32,270 bases of DNA from contig QHVI01000093.1 of NCBI GenBank assembly GCA_003223515.1, forward strand, positions 1 to 32,270, in the 5' to 3' direction. The stretch's first letter is position 1, and each line of letters starts with the position of its first letter. The position numbers and the translations under genes were made by a program. Below, piece after piece: positions 22,002 to 29,899 of the stretch. Source of the stretch: Candidatus Angelobacter sp. Gp1-AA117 (GTDB lineage: Bacteria > Acidobacteriota > Terriglobia > Terriglobales > Acidobacteriaceae). The notes under the pieces were generated by a model that saw nothing but the letters and a program-made list of their open reading frames with translations, did no database searches and had not been told where the DNA came from.

Positions 22002-23942
22002 ATGCCGCTAACTGCCTGGGACTGGATCGTCATTGCAGGATACCTGCTGATCAATCTGGCGATCGGCGTCTATTACCGGCGGCAGGCAAGCGGGAATACG
22101 GAAGAATTCTTTATTTCCGGGCGCAACGTTTCCTGGTGGCTGGCCGGCACCTCGATGGTTGCGACTACCTTCGCCGCCGACACTCCACTGTTTGTCTCCG
22201 GAGTAGTGGCAACCCAGGGCATCGCCGGCAACTGGATCTGGTGGAGTTCGTGCCTGAGCGGAATGCTTACCGTGTTCTTCTTTGCGCGCTACTGGCGGCG
22301 CGCCGAGATTCTCACCGACGTTGAATTGACTGAGATCAGGTATGCAGGCAAACCGGCAGCATTTCTGCGCGGCTCTAAAGCCATCTACCTGGGCCTGATC
22401 ATGAACTGCCTGATCCTGGGCTGGGTCACCAATGCCATGGTCAGCATCATCGCCGTGCTGCTGGGGCCCATGATTCGCGAAGGACGTGTCGTTCATCTGC
22501 TCGGCAGTTATACGCTCGGCAATCCCAGCCATACGGCTCTGCTGATCTGCGTCCTGATTCTGATTCCCTTCACCGGCATCTACACGGCCATTGGCGGATT
22601 GCGCGGAGTGCTGGTCACGGATCTTTTTCAGTTCGTGCTGAAGATGGGAATGGTCATCGTGCTGGCCTGGGTGGCAGTCACACGAATCGGGGGAATGCAG
22701 GCTCTCACCGCGCGCCTGCAGAGCATCGGCTCTGCCGCGCAGCAATCGGGTGCGCAGGTAGCAGATCCCCTGGCCTTCCTGCCGAATTTCGGCCTTGGCT
22801 GGACCAGTTCGGCGCTCTGGACACTGCCTCTGCTCACCTTCTTTACGTATCTGGGCGTGCAGTGGTGGTCGGCCTGGTATCCGGGCGCGGAACCCGGCGG
22901 AGGGGGCTATGTAGCCCAACGCATGTTTTGCGCCAAAGACGAGAAAAATTCTCTCGGCGCAACCCTGTGGTTCAACATCGCGCATTATGCTCTGCGCCCG
23001 TGGCCTTGGATCATGACCGGCCTGGTGGCGCTGGCAGTCTATTCGCCCAACGGCGGCATTCAACCCAATCAGGCCTTCGCTGCGAACCCGCAGCAGGGAT
23101 ACGTGATGGTGCTGCGCGACTATCTTCCGCCGGCGCTGCGCGGCATCATGGTGGCCGCTTTTCTGGCGGCATTCATGTCCACGCTTGCAACGCAACTGAA
23201 CTGGGGCACTTCTTACCTGGTAAACGACTTCTACCGGCGTTTCATGGTGAAAGGCAAAGGTGAAAAGCATTACGTTGCCGTAGGCCGCCTGTTCACGATC
23301 GTATTGGTACTGCTGAGCGGCTATGTTGCCGGGCAATTGCATTCGGTGGGCCAGGGCTGGCAGATCGTTTTGAATCTGGGCATGGGAACAGGAGCGGTGT
23401 ACATCCTGCGCTGGTACTGGTGGCGCATCAATGCCTGGAGTGAAATTGTGGCTATGATCATGGCCGCCGCCGTCACGCTTGTCCTTTCCCAGGTAACCTT
23501 CAGCGGGAACGCGGCCCTGGTATTTGCGAAGAATTCTCTGATCACCGCCGGATGCACCACGGCTGCATGGGTCATCGCAACGCTGGTCACGCCTGCCGAA
23601 CCGGAAGAGAAGCTGCTGGAATTTTATCGTCGCGTTCACCCCGCCGTTTATGGATGGCGGCACATTGCTCAGCAGGCACCCGAACTTCCCCAGGTACGCG
23701 ACTTCGGCGCCAACGCGTTGAACTGCCTGCTGGGATGCGTGATGATCTACAGTGCCCTCTTTGGCATCGGCAAGCTGATCTTTGGCGCATGGGCCTTCGG
23801 TATCGCGCTGCTGGTAGTCGCGGCCGCTGCCGGTTATTTTGTGTTCTGGAACCTGGCTCGCCGCGGATGGCAATCCCTTTCCGGCACAAGTTCATCGTCT
23901 GCACCCATCATGAGCCGCTCGGCAGGTGAGCATGCGAAGTGA
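22002..23942 (+). CDS. SSS-family sodium:solute symporter (predicted GlcNAc uptake)
   Basis: A 646-residue inner-membrane transporter with about 13-15 hydrophobic segments spread over its length. The N-terminus (WDWIVIAGYLLINLAIGVYY, then the FISGRNVSWWLAGTSMVATT block) is the canonical SSS/SLC5 start, with FAADTPLFVSG following. ATG 22002 has GGAG at 7-bp spacing. It lies downstream of the TonB receptor and overlaps the disrupted SIS gene, which fits uptake of a sugar such as GlcNAc across the inner membrane. Sequence alone does not fix the substrate. Confidence 0.85.
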   Translation: MPLTAWDWIVIAGYLLINLAIGVYYRRQASGNTEEFFISGRNVSWWLAGTSMVATTFAADTPLFVSGVVATQGIAGNWIWWSSCLSGMLTVFFFARYWRRAEILTDVELTEIRYAGKPAAFLRGSKAIYLGLIMNCLILGWVTNAMVSIIAVLLGPMIREGRVVHLLGSYTLGNPSHTALLICVLILIPFTGIYTAIGGLRGVLVTDLFQFVLKMGMVIVLAWVAVTRIGGMQALTARLQSIGSAAQQSGAQVADPLAFLPNFGLGWTSSALWTLPLLTFFTYLGVQWWSAWYPGAEPGGGGYVAQRMFCAKDEKNSLGATLWFNIAHYALRPWPWIMTGLVALAVYSPNGGIQPNQAFAANPQQGYVMVLRDYLPPALRGIMVAAFLAAFMSTLATQLNWGTSYLVNDFYRRFMVKGKGEKHYVAVGRLFTIVLVLLSGYVAGQLHSVGQGWQIVLNLGMGTGAVYILRWYWWRINAWSEIVAMIMAAAVTLVLSQVTFSGNAALVFAKNSLITAGCTTAAWVIATLVTPAEPEEKLLEFYRRVHPAVYGWRHIAQQAPELPQVRDFGANALNCLLGCVMIYSALFGIGKLIFGAWAFGIALLVVAAAAGYFVFWNLARRGWQSLSGTSSSSAPIMSRSAGEHAK

Positions 23943-24886
23943 AAAACAGCAACACGATGGCTATCCGCACTTCATGCTCAAGGAAATCTATGAGCAGCCG
24001 CTGGCCGTCCGCCGGGTGATCGACGAACTGGTGGACGGTTCCGGCAAGATCACCCTCAGGAACTTTGGGTTGTCGGCAGACGAGGTGCGTGGACTGGAAA
24101 AGATAACGCTGGCGGCCAGTGGATCAAGCCGCCATGCCGGGCTTATTGGCGAGTTCATGCTGGAACGCATATACCCCGCTTACCAAAGAAGCCGACGCCA
24201 CCCTGCTTACCTACGCCGGTGAAGAAGTAGCCATCGCAGCAACCAAGAGTTTTACCACCCAGCTTGCGGTGCTGTTCCTGCTCTCGGCCTGCATTGGACA
24301 GATGCGCGGATATGACAATGCAGCCATGCGCCCAGCGTTCAAAGAATTGCAGCGCCTGCCCGACCATATGCGCGATACGCTGGAGACCGATGCAGAATGC
24401 CGCCGCTTTGCCGAAGAGCTGTACCGATGTAAAGACTTCATCTATATAGGACGCGACATCGATTATCCGGTGGCGCTTGAAGGCGCGCTGAAGCTGAAAG
24501 AAGTCTCTTACATTCACGCTGAAGGCTATCCCACCGGCGAACTCAAGCATGGCCCTACCGCCCTGGTGAATGAAAATCTTCCTATCGTGGTGCTGGCGAC
24601 CCGCGACCGCCGCGATGCCGACTCCATGCTGCGCTACGAAAAGAGCGTTTCCAACATCCGTGAGTTCGTGGAACGGGAGATTCCGGTGCTGGCCATTGTG
24701 ACCGAAGGCGACAAGGAACTGACGCGCATTGCTCCGGGAACCATCTCCGTTCCGGATGTTCCCATTCTGTTGCAACCCTTAGTCGAGGTGATACCACTGC
24801 AGTTTTTGGCCTACCATATTGCTGTGCTCTGTGGACGCAATGTAGACCGTCCCAGGCATCTGTCAAAATCCGTGATGGCGGAGTAA
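23932..24886 (+). pseudogene. Disrupted SIS-domain glucosamine-6-phosphate deaminase (NagB-II/GlmS-like)
   Basis: The 5' part (frame of ATG 23932, which overlaps the symporter stop) encodes HFMLKEIYEQPLAVRRVIDE and ITLAASGSSRHAGLIGEFML, the start of the first SIS domain. The rest is in another frame, from LTKEADATLLTYAGEEVAIA through TKSFTTQLAVLF, ALEGALKLKEVSYIHAEGYP and the C-terminal HLSKSVMAE. At the junction (about 24165-24185) roughly 60 residues expected in the family are absent, including the sugar-phosphate SQSGET motif, and the frame shifts. An intact copy would convert GlcN-6-P to fructose-6-P plus ammonia, the last step of this pathway. A real deletion or an assembly error could explain it. 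Confidence 0.85.
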
Positions 24887-25015
24887 GCTGATTAGCGCAA
24901 CGGCGAGGATTTTGCCGCTGGTCAACGCTGATCTACGGCAAGCCGGAACAGGCGACGCTGAAAACCAGGATCTAACCAGAGATCAACACCCATGAACACT
25001 GATCAAGAGGAGTGA

Positions 25016-26566
25016 GTGGCAGAAATGAATGCTGCTACTTCCCTGCCAAAAACGGCGCTGGCCAAGCCATCACTGCTGTTGCGCGCGCACTGGCTGCTCA
25101 TTGGCAGCAGTATTGTTGTGTTCGCGGCGCTGCTCCGGCTGCTCGCTCTCTCGGCCAAGCCGCTGCACCATGATGAAGGCGTGAATGGCCTGTTCATGAT
25201 GCGCCTGGTGCGCAACGGCGTCTACCGCTACGACCCTTCCAACTATCATGGCCCCAGCCTTTATTATTTCGCGCTGATTCCAACTAAACTCAACAGCCTC
25301 CTGCATGGCGGCGATGGCCTGAGCACCCTGGCCATCCGGCTGGTTCCGGCACTGTTTGGAATTGCTGTTGTATGGCTCATGTTGCCGCTCCATCGCTATG
25401 TAGGACGCTGGGCCGCCGGCGCTGCCGCGGTGCTGATTGCTGTCTCGCCGGGAAATCTTTTCTTCTCGCGCTATTTCATCCATGAAACATTGTTTATCTT
25501 CTTCACCCTGGCCATGGCTGTACTGTGGTTTCGTTATCGCGAGAGTGGCAAGCGCATGGACCTGATACTGGGAGCAGCCTTGGCGGCTCTGCTGTTTGCC
25601 ACCAAAGAAACCTCAGTCATTTCTTTCGTTGTCCTTGCCCTGGCGTGGCTGTGTACGTCTCTTTACCTCAAATTACGGCAATCCCAGGCTGCAGTATCAG
25701 GCAAGTTCTTCTCATGGCGGCGCATGACGGACGCAGGCATCGCTCTGCTGCTCTTTGCAGCTATCAGCGTGGTTCTCTATTCGTCATTCTTCAGCAATTT
25801 TCCGGAGGGTGTCTATGACTCGGTGCGAACCTACCGTGTCTGGATGCACACTGGAACAAGCGCCTACCAGGCGCCGTGGTTCACCTACTTTCAGTGGCTT
25901 GCGCGTGAGGAGTTGCCGATTCTCCTTTGCGGCTTGATGGGAATTTTGGTCGCGCTCTGCCAAGCCGGCAACCGGTTCATGGTTTTTGCGGCGTTCTGGA
26001 CGATGGGCATGATCACGGCCTACTCGCTCGTCCCCTACAAGACTCCCTGGCTTACGGTGAACCTGATATTGCCCCTGGCGATCATGGCTGGATATACATT
26101 CGGGTGGTGGTATGAATTCGGCCGCAACGCGCGCCTCGTCAGGGCTTCCGCTGTTGTGACCTTCGTCGCCGCAGTGGGATTCTCTGCATGGCAAGCCATT
26201 GACCTGAGTTTCTACCACTATGATGACAATAGCATTGCTTATGTCTATGCCCATACCGAGCGCGAATTCCTCTCATTGATCCAGGAGATTGAGTCGGTGG
26301 CTGCGCACAATGGGCAAGGACAAAATACCGGAATCACCGTGATGTCCCCGGAATACTGGCCCATGCCCTGGTATCTGCGTGATTTCCGCAATGTGGGTTA
26401 TTGGGGAAGGTACGTGGATACTGGTGTGCCGATCGTCATCGCCGAAGACACGCAGAGCGAGGAGATTGAGCAACGTCTCGGAAGACTCTACCAGCGATCC
26501 ACTTCGCATGATCTGCGTCCGGGCGTCCGGCTGGTTCTCTACTTACGACGTGATATGCAGCCATAG
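25016..26566 (+). CDS. TIGR03663 (Agl23-like) polytopic membrane protein
   Basis: A 516-residue protein with about 10-12 hydrophobic segments. The N-terminal block HHDEGVNGLFMMRLVRNGVY and the following YDPSNYHGPSLYYFAL are the hallmark of the TIGR03663 family, distant relatives of PMT-type lipid-linked glycosyltransferases; the Asp-Glu pair resembles the catalytic acidic residues of that superfamily. A non-membrane C-terminal domain follows. GTG 25016 is very close to AAGAGGAG; ATG 25025 is an alternative start. It lies between the deaminase pseudogene and the first chitinase, with no obvious link to chitin use. Role in cell-surface glycan assembly is inferred. The 24887-25015 gap shows nothing else. 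Confidence 0.8.
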   Translation: MAEMNAATSLPKTALAKPSLLLRAHWLLIGSSIVVFAALLRLLALSAKPLHHDEGVNGLFMMRLVRNGVYRYDPSNYHGPSLYYFALIPTKLNSLLHGGDGLSTLAIRLVPALFGIAVVWLMLPLHRYVGRWAAGAAAVLIAVSPGNLFFSRYFIHETLFIFFTLAMAVLWFRYRESGKRMDLILGAALAALLFATKETSVISFVVLALAWLCTSLYLKLRQSQAAVSGKFFSWRRMTDAGIALLLFAAISVVLYSSFFSNFPEGVYDSVRTYRVWMHTGTSAYQAPWFTYFQWLAREELPILLCGLMGILVALCQAGNRFMVFAAFWTMGMITAYSLVPYKTPWLTVNLILPLAIMAGYTFGWWYEFGRNARLVRASAVVTFVAAVGFSAWQAIDLSFYHYDDNSIAYVYAHTEREFLSLIQEIESVAAHNGQGQNTGITVMSPEYWPMPWYLRDFRNVGYWGRYVDTGVPIVIAEDTQSEEIEQRLGRLYQRSTSHDLRPGVRLVLYLRRDMQP

Positions 26567-26646
26567 CATTTCTTTCACAGAACTCAGACGTTCATGGAAA
26601 TATGTGAAATCATGCTGAAAGCGGATCGGCTTTATAGGTGATATTA

Positions 26647-26660
26647 TTAAACCGTTTCAT
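26647..26660 (+). promoter_or_regulatory. LacI-type operator upstream of the first chitinase
   Basis: TTAAACCGTTTCAT has two mismatches to TTAAANCGNTTTAA and is almost identical to the site at 27988-28001. It lies about 65 bp before the chitinase start in an AT-rich stretch; a clear -35/-10 pair could not be assigned. Confidence 0.6.
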
Positions 26661-26724
26661 TGACACGACCTTCAGTAAGTAAGCCGGGCCCCTCAACTTT
26701 CAACCTTCCTTGTAAGGAGTTTCC

Positions 26725-27810
26725 ATGAGATCCGCTTTCCGCTTACGTTTCCTTTTGCTGTCCGTTACAGTGCTCGTCCTGCTGGCTCTGTCGCCACAGG
26801 CTGCGGCAACCCCCATCCAGGTTTATGGTACCTGGCATTGCGGGAATGATGCCTGCACCTGGGGTACAGTACGGAACATGACCGACTTCGACAGCGCCAA
26901 TCACTGGATCGTCGACCGTGGAGACGGAGTTCCATCCGTCAACCTGGTGGTGCTTTCCTTCGTGAATCCGCTCAAACTGCTGAACCAGGCCAACGATGCG
27001 CAGACCGTGAACGGGGTGCCTGTGGGCATGAATCAGCAGGTGATCAGCTATTTCACCAGCCACAATATTCGTGTGATGCTCTCCATCGGCGGTATCACGT
27101 TTGTGGATGACTGGGACACGGCCCTCTCCACCAATCCCACACAACTGGGACTGAATGCTGCCGCAGTGGCAAAGAATCTCGGCGTGGGCGTGGAGATCGA
27201 CTACGAGCAGAACACCTCTCCCAATCTCACCGCACTGCAGGCGTTTATCGATGCCTACCGCTCGCAATTACCTTATGACGCTACCGGCGCAAACCCCGCA
27301 GCCCGCCTTACCATTGATGTCGCGGCGGGTGACCGTTTCCTGATCGACCTGGACCGCAAAGCGACTACGGACTGGCTGAATACCACCAATCCGGTACTCG
27401 ACTATGCCAATGCCATGGTTCCCAACAAGCAGCCGACGAACGCCTCCTCCGCGGAGGCAAACTGGGATGAGCACGTGGTTGGCAAATCAAATTTTGCTCC
27501 TCCTATTCCGCCGCTGGCGCCGGCCAAGTTCACCGGCAGCCTGTACATCACCAATGGACATAATGCAATTCCCGAATGTACAAACTTCAGTTCGTCACTC
27601 GAAAGCTCGACGGGCAGCTTTGTGCAGACCGTAGCTCCTGCAGGAGCGGGTGTCTCTTCGGGCATGCTCGGATATATGTTCTGGGCATCAGAATGTCCAT
27701 CCACCCGGAATCTCTGTACCACGCCTCCGAATACCTGCCAGGGAGGAGTAGGAACCGGGGCCCGGATTTACAACATACCGTTACCTATACCTGCATTGCG
27801 CCAGCAATAG
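26725..27810 (+). CDS. Secreted GH18-like chitinase with an atypical catalytic motif
   Basis: A 361-residue secreted protein. Residues 1-28 form a signal peptide (LLLSVTVLVLLALSPQAAA). The mature part resembles a GH18 barrel: NLVVLSFVNPL (strand 2), IRVMLSIGGITF (strand 3 SxGG motif) and LGVGVEIDYEQN (strand 4). In canonical GH18 the last reads DGxDxDxE; here Glu replaces the middle Asp and the first Asp is missing, while the proposed acid (YE) and the Asp two before it remain. It may be an active variant or a binding protein. ATG 26725 has AAGGAG at 5-bp spacing. Expression is probably under the operator at 26647. Confidence 0.8.
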   Translation: MRSAFRLRFLLLSVTVLVLLALSPQAAATPIQVYGTWHCGNDACTWGTVRNMTDFDSANHWIVDRGDGVPSVNLVVLSFVNPLKLLNQANDAQTVNGVPVGMNQQVISYFTSHNIRVMLSIGGITFVDDWDTALSTNPTQLGLNAAAVAKNLGVGVEIDYEQNTSPNLTALQAFIDAYRSQLPYDATGANPAARLTIDVAAGDRFLIDLDRKATTDWLNTTNPVLDYANAMVPNKQPTNASSAEANWDEHVVGKSNFAPPIPPLAPAKFTGSLYITNGHNAIPECTNFSSSLESSTGSFVQTVAPAGAGVSSGMLGYMFWASECPSTRNLCTTPPNTCQGGVGTGARIYNIPLPIPALRQQ

Positions 27811-27817
27811 AGCTCAC

Positions 27818-27847
27818 TGGCGGGCGTCACTTTTGTGGCGCCTGCCA
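27818..27847 (+). terminator. Hairpin downstream of the first chitinase
   Basis: TGGCGGGCGTCAC (27818-27830) pairs with GTGGCGCCTGCCA (27835-27847) with two wobble positions and a TTTT loop, 8 bp after the stop. There is no U-tract after it, so a terminator or 3'-end stabiliser is possible. Confidence 0.55.
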
Positions 27848-27932
27848 ATTCGTCACTGGACCGCAAAGGGCGCAACGGAAGCAAGAGTCAGAGGAAGGGC
27901 AACTCTCTCCAGGGAGTCACATCTGAATATTA

Positions 27933-27946
27933 TTAAAACGATTTAA
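27933..27946 (+). promoter_or_regulatory. LacI-type operator, perfect palindromic site
   Basis: TTAAAACGATTTAA matches TTAAANCGNTTTAA at every fixed base, the best of the seven sites. It lies about 150 bp before the second chitinase start and 55 bp from a second site. Confidence 0.75.
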
Positions 27947-27987
27947 TTTATTTACGAATTCAGATTTTTTAATTTTACAGAATTTTA

Positions 27988-28001
27988 TTAAATCGTTTCA
28001 T
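27988..28001 (+). promoter_or_regulatory. LacI-type operator, second site
   Basis: TTAAATCGTTTCAT, two mismatches to the consensus. Centre-to-centre spacing to the site at 27933 is 55 bp, close to five helical turns, so looping or cooperative repression is possible. The sequence around both is strongly AT-rich, consistent with a promoter. Confidence 0.6.
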
Positions 28002-28083
28002 GATAAGATGCACGCCGAATCGATTGGTCTCCGGGACCATGGTTTCTCCTTAATTGCGGACTTATTCTGAAAGGAGCCACCTG

Positions 28084-29628
28084 ATGATACGGAAATCCCT
28101 GGTTGTGTCTGGCATGTGCGTGCTGCTGTGCCTGGCGTCAATTGCAACCGTTGCTCAAACCATTCCTAACTGGCAGCCGAACACTGCATACGCGGTGGGC
28201 GCACTCGTAATGTTCAACAATGTTGAATACAAATGTATTCAGGCACACACCTCACAGGTAGGCTGGGAGCCGCCGAATGTTCCCGCATTATGGCAACCGG
28301 TAAGCGGCACTCCTTCACCATCTCCATCACCGTCTCCTTCCCCAAGTCCATCACCAAGTCCCAGTCCAAGTCCAAGCCCCAGTCCATCGCCGAGCGGCAC
28401 GTGCGCACCGGCATGGAGTTCCACCCTTGCCTATTGCAACACCGCTACCACGACCTGTAATGGCGGCTCAATGGCCAGCAAGAACGGCCTGAACTTTACC
28501 GCGCAGTTCTGGAACATGAATCAGGACCCGACGGTTGCCGGCCACGCAGGGCCAGCCGGATCCGGCGATCCGTGGTTCACAGGCGTTGCCTGCACCGGCG
28601 GTACTCCTTCTCCGTCGCCTTCTCCGTCGCCTTCACCTTCACCCAGTCCATCACCCAGTCCCAGCCCTAGCCCTAGTCCGAGCCCCAGCCCCAGCCCATC
28701 GCCGGCGCCGGCGGGCTTCATCTACGCCGCTTACAAAGACGTAACCATCAACGCCGACTTCAACACCGGGCTGCAGCGATCGGCAGTTACCGGAACAATT
28801 CAGCCAGTCACCACCGCTATGCCGAACAAGACATTGGTCTGGGCGTTCGCCACAGGTACTTGCGATGCAGAGAGTTGGGCGGGGATCTCTCCAGCCATGG
28901 AAGCAACCAACGTGCAAGCCTTCGTTAATGCCGGTAAGAACTACATCCTCAGTACCGGCGGGGCTGCGGGCACATTCGACTGCTCCAGCGGACAGGGGTT
29001 GATCAACTTCATCAATCGTTACAAGTCGGCAAACCTTGTAGGTGTTGACTTTGACATTGAGGGAGGCCAATCGCAACAGGTGATCGATAACCTGATCAAC
29101 GCGACCATCGCCGCGCAGAAGACCTTCCCCAACCTGCAATTCAGCTTCACCATTCCATCGCTTGGATCGCAATCAGCCAATCCGATCACGGGCGGGGGTA
29201 TCGGCACACTGGTAGTGCAGGAGATCAAGCGCCTGGGATTGAGCGGCAACTACGTCATCAATCTCATGACGTTCGATTACGGCTCCACCAACGTGAATAA
29301 TTGCGTGGTGGTGAATAACCTCTGTGACATGGGACAATCCGCGATTGCCGCGGCGCAGGCCCTGCATTCGCAGGCCGGCATCCCCTTTAACCATATCGGA
29401 CTCACCCAGGACATTGGGCAGGCCGATACGCAGGACGAGGTCACCAGCCTGCACGACATTGACACGATCAGTGCCTTCGTGAAATCGAACGGACTGGCGA
29501 CTTCACGTTTCTGGTCGTTCGACCGCGATACACCCACCGGAAATGGCGGCCTGAGCACCATGAACGGCAACGGCGCACCTGCGCTGGCTTACAACCATGA
29601 GTTCATGAACAGCCTGGGCGTGCCATAA
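28084..29628 (+). CDS. Secreted modular GH18 chitinase with chitin-binding domain and Ser-Pro linkers
   Basis: A 514-residue secreted enzyme. Residues 1-28 form a signal peptide. Residues about 30-63 are a CBM5/12 chitin-binding module (WQPNTAYAVGALVMFNNVEY, then W...PALWQPV). A Ser-Pro dipeptide linker follows, then a short cysteine-containing module (about 102-172, APAWSSTLAYCNTATTTC) that may bind carbohydrate, and a second Ser-Pro linker. The C-terminal catalytic domain (about 207-514) has YILSTGGAAG and LVGVDFDIEGG, matching DxxDxDxE with the catalytic Glu, close to single-domain ChiC/D-type GH18 enzymes. ATG 28084 has AAGGAG at 7-bp spacing, which rejects the upstream ATG in the same frame. 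It is likely co-regulated with the first chitinase by the operators at 27933 and 27988. Confidence 0.92.
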   Translation: MIRKSLVVSGMCVLLCLASIATVAQTIPNWQPNTAYAVGALVMFNNVEYKCIQAHTSQVGWEPPNVPALWQPVSGTPSPSPSPSPSPSPSPSPSPSPSPSPSPSGTCAPAWSSTLAYCNTATTTCNGGSMASKNGLNFTAQFWNMNQDPTVAGHAGPAGSGDPWFTGVACTGGTPSPSPSPSPSPSPSPSPSPSPSPSPSPSPSPSPAPAGFIYAAYKDVTINADFNTGLQRSAVTGTIQPVTTAMPNKTLVWAFATGTCDAESWAGISPAMEATNVQAFVNAGKNYILSTGGAAGTFDCSSGQGLINFINRYKSANLVGVDFDIEGGQSQQVIDNLINATIAAQKTFPNLQFSFTIPSLGSQSANPITGGGIGTLVVQEIKRLGLSGNYVINLMTFDYGSTNVNNCVVVNNLCDMGQSAIAAAQALHSQAGIPFNHIGLTQDIGQADTQDEVTSLHDIDTISAFVKSNGLATSRFWSFDRDTPTGNGGLSTMNGNGAPALAYNHEFMNSLGVP

Positions 29629-29681
29629 ACCAAACAGATAACTCTTTGCCCCATTCAGTGAGACCTGCATGAGGGCAAAAG

Positions 29682-29709
29682 AAAGGGTCGTCAATCCGGC
29701 GGCCCTTTT
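29682..29709 (+). terminator. Rho-independent terminator
   Basis: AAAGGG (29682-29687) and CCCTTTT (29703-29709) enclose an inner GTC/GGC stem; the hairpin runs into a short T-run about 50 bp after the chitinase stop. It closes the chitin locus. The remaining 29710-29899 shows no gene or repeat. Confidence 0.65.
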
Positions 29710-29899
29710 CTATTGGCGGTAACAGAGGAGCAATCCAAACCTTACCGCTGATGATGCTGAGGAAACTGATTCACGCAGATCGATTTGATTGATGGAAAGC
29801 ACCACGCAGGAGGAAACAGGCGAACGAACGACGCTCGTATGGAACATGCCAGGCAGCAGAAGATCTACACGATCTGGGGTGGAGAACTGAAATTTGTCT

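Noticed and set aside
22008-23873. A 621-codon open frame antisense to the symporter gene
   Set aside because: The plus-strand frame encodes a clear SSS transporter with regular membrane segments; the antisense product is rich in Gln, His and Arg with no domain, a typical GC-rich shadow.
28311-28705. Short-period DNA repeats taken as a possible array or satellite
   Set aside because: They keep frame and encode Ser-Pro linkers between recognisable chitinase modules.
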